Shown: positions 47,203 to 48,595 of the stretch, piece by piece
Layout of the letters: the number at the start of each line of letters is the position of its first letter
Numbering within the stretch: the stretch's first letter is position 1
NCBI GenBank assembly: GCA_900758885.1
Contig: CAAETD010000075.1
Span: 1 to 48,595 of the forward strand
Reading direction: 5' to 3'
Origin: an uncultured Collinsella sp.
GTDB lineage: Bacteria > Actinomycetota > Coriobacteriia > Coriobacteriales > Coriobacteriaceae
DNA: 48,595 bases
The notes under the pieces: model-generated
Told to the model about the DNA's origin: nothing
What the model saw: only the letters and a program-made list of their open reading frames with translations
Databases searched by the model: none
Position numbers and translations under genes: made by a program

Positions 47203-48499
47203 CCTCGCCAGCCGCCTCGCCGCATCTGAGTCCGCATCGTCCACCATCCTCGCCAAGGATCGAACGCTTTCCTGCGACACCCGCCAAACGGGACTCAACA
47301 ACAACGCACTTGTGATCGGCCCCTCGGGAGCCGGCAAGACCCGAAACGTCCTCAAGCCCAACCTGCTGCAAATGAACGCAAGCTACATCGTGCTCGACAC
47401 CAAAGGCACGCTCTGTCGCGAAGTGGGACCCGTGCTGGCAGCCCACGGCTACCGCGTGCAATGTCTCAACTTCGCCGACCTCAACACCGTCCCGGCCCTT
47501 GCGCCCGGCATCGAGCGCTGCGGCTACAACCCCCTGAGGCACATTCGCCGCAAGGCGGACGGCAGGCCCAACCAGCAGGACATCCTCTCGGTGGCAAAGG
47601 CCATCTGCCCCATCGAGGACAACAACCAGCCTTTTTGGGATCATGCGGCGGCAAACCTGCTGTCGTGTCTTATCGCCTACGTCACCGAACAGCTACCCGC
47701 CGACGAGCAGACGATCAGCTCGGTCATCAAGCTGATCGAGCACCTGCAGGACGGTGCCACGGGTCGATTGTTTGACGACCTGATCACGATCGACCCCCAA
47801 AGCTATGCTCTCTCGCTATGGCGGCGCTACGCCATTACGCAAAATGCCGAGCGCATGCACGCGAGCATCGTCGGCATCCTTGCCGAAAAGGTCATGTGTC
47901 TGGGATTCGACGGTGCGGCACAGCTCTATCGTGAGTGCCATCAGGTGGACTTCGCTTCCATGGGACACACCCCCTGCGCCCTATTTGTAACCGTGAGCGA
48001 TATTGACCGCAATCTCGATCCGCTGACCGGCCTCTTTATTTCGCAGGCGTTTATGGGCCTCATTCGTGAGGCCGATAGGCAGCCCGACGGCAGCCTGCCC
48101 GTGCCCGTGCGCTTTATGCTCGATGACTTCGCAAATCTGCAAATCCCCCAGATCGACAACGTGCTCTCGATTATCCGAAGCCGCAACATCTGGGCAACGC
48201 TGCTGCTGCAGTCGACCAACCAGCTCGATGCGCTCTATGGCGAGGCACGCGCACGCTCCATCATGGGCAACTGCGACACGCATCTGGTGCTGGCGTTCCA
48301 GGATCCCGAGAGTGCCCGGGTATTTTCCGACCGCGCCGACGCGCTGCCCAGCACGCTCATGGCGACGCCGATCGATCGCTCGTGGCTCTTTGTACGCGGT
48401 CGCACTCCCGAACAGGTCGAGCGCTTTAGGCTCGAAGACCATCCGCTCTATGGGGAGCTGCCCGAGGCGCAGCGAGGCCATGCGGAGGCCAAGATCTAG
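47195..48499 (+). CDS. VirD4/TraG-like ATPase without membrane anchor (434 aa)
   Basis: Walker A IGPSGAGKT (41-49) with NVLKPNLLQ after it, VLDTKGTL (67-74), NPLRHI, and Walker B RFMLDDFANL (306-315), followed by SRNIWATLLLQSTNQL, are the VirD4/TraG coupling-protein set. Such hexameric pumps deliver DNA or proteins to a type IV channel. Here the N-terminal membrane helices are missing: the ATPase core begins at once, so it may be soluble or bind a separate membrane partner. ATG 47195 follows AAGGAGG and lies inside the ClpP-like gene's end. Confidence 0.88.
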   Translation: MSNLASRLAASESASSTILAKDRTLSCDTRQTGLNNNALVIGPSGAGKTRNVLKPNLLQMNASYIVLDTKGTLCREVGPVLAAHGYRVQCLNFADLNTVPALAPGIERCGYNPLRHIRRKADGRPNQQDILSVAKAICPIEDNNQPFWDHAAANLLSCLIAYVTEQLPADEQTISSVIKLIEHLQDGATGRLFDDLITIDPQSYALSLWRRYAITQNAERMHASIVGILAEKVMCLGFDGAAQLYRECHQVDFASMGHTPCALFVTVSDIDRNLDPLTGLFISQAFMGLIREADRQPDGSLPVPVRFMLDDFANLQIPQIDNVLSIIRSRNIWATLLLQSTNQLDALYGEARARSIMGNCDTHLVLAFQDPESARVFSDRADALPSTLMATPIDRSWLFVRGRTPEQVERFRLEDHPLYGELPEAQRGHAEAKI

Positions 48500-48595
48500 G
48501 CGCAGGGTTCTCGCAGCGCGCGGCGACCCGGCGATGTTCCACAAAGGCCGTGCGCCCCGGGACCACGGCAAAGCAAAGGGGCCCGCATCCGATAG
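48500..48595. other. End of window, no feature seen
   Basis: 96 bases after the VirD4-like gene, GC-rich, without a start with a ribosome site, terminator or repeat that I can support. The module probably goes on beyond the edge. Confidence 0.4.

Overview
The window is GC-rich and gene-dense, and looks like the chromosome of an anaerobic gut actinobacterium of the class Coriobacteriia, most likely Collinsella. The indications are an LPXTG surface protein, an ECF transporter with a fused two-domain ATPase, an L-lactate dehydrogenase, the acetylase route to diaminopimelate, and good Shine-Dalgarno sites before most starts. This is inferred from gene content, not from a marker gene. There are no rRNA or tRNA genes and no CRISPR array.

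Layout. 1-4104: the end of a cell-wall anchored protein, then a tryptophan uptake unit: a leader peptide with three consecutive Trp codons and an attenuator, a TrpP-like S component, a double ATPase and EcfT. 4164-7106: an aspartate-racemase-like gene and a D-aspartate-ligase-like ATP-grasp gene (minus strand), then a MOSC protein. 7341-12103: a secreted coiled-coil wall hydrolase, a membrane Ser/Thr kinase with an HTH partner, a lipoprotein whose ribosome site lies in a strong hairpin, a small membrane protein and a HigBA toxin-antitoxin pair. 12206-17604: an M20 peptidase divergent from a lysine-riboswitch-controlled operon, lysA-dapA (one fused frame), dapB and dapH. 17708-31957: housekeeping and unknown genes (nucleoid-associated protein, DUF2974-like hydrolase, ldh, aminotransferase, nadE, two unknown proteins, ettA, sdpI/sdpR, tcdA, tatD).

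32037-43425 is a GntR-type regulator followed by a ten-gene minus-strand cluster: a YfcC-type carrier, two amidohydrolases, an isomerase/epimerase, a SIS-domain deglycase, two PfkB kinases, YjbQ, a BtpA/SgcQ protein and an FGGY kinase. It resembles Amadori-product (fructosamine) catabolism with several extra enzymes, and its real substrate is not known. 43576-45141 holds two HAD phosphatases. From 45631 to the right edge there is an unknown protein, a ClpP-like protease and a compact VirD4/TraG-like ATPase, probably part of a mobile or otherwise undescribed module that continues outside the window.

The most unusual points are the Trp leader in front of an ECF transporter gene, the lysA-dapA fusion with an internal ribosome site, a roughly 100-nt hairpin repeat present twice with compensatory base changes, the fructosamine-like cluster, and the ClpP/VirD4 pair. 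All functions are read from sequence motifs and remembered families; no database search was run.
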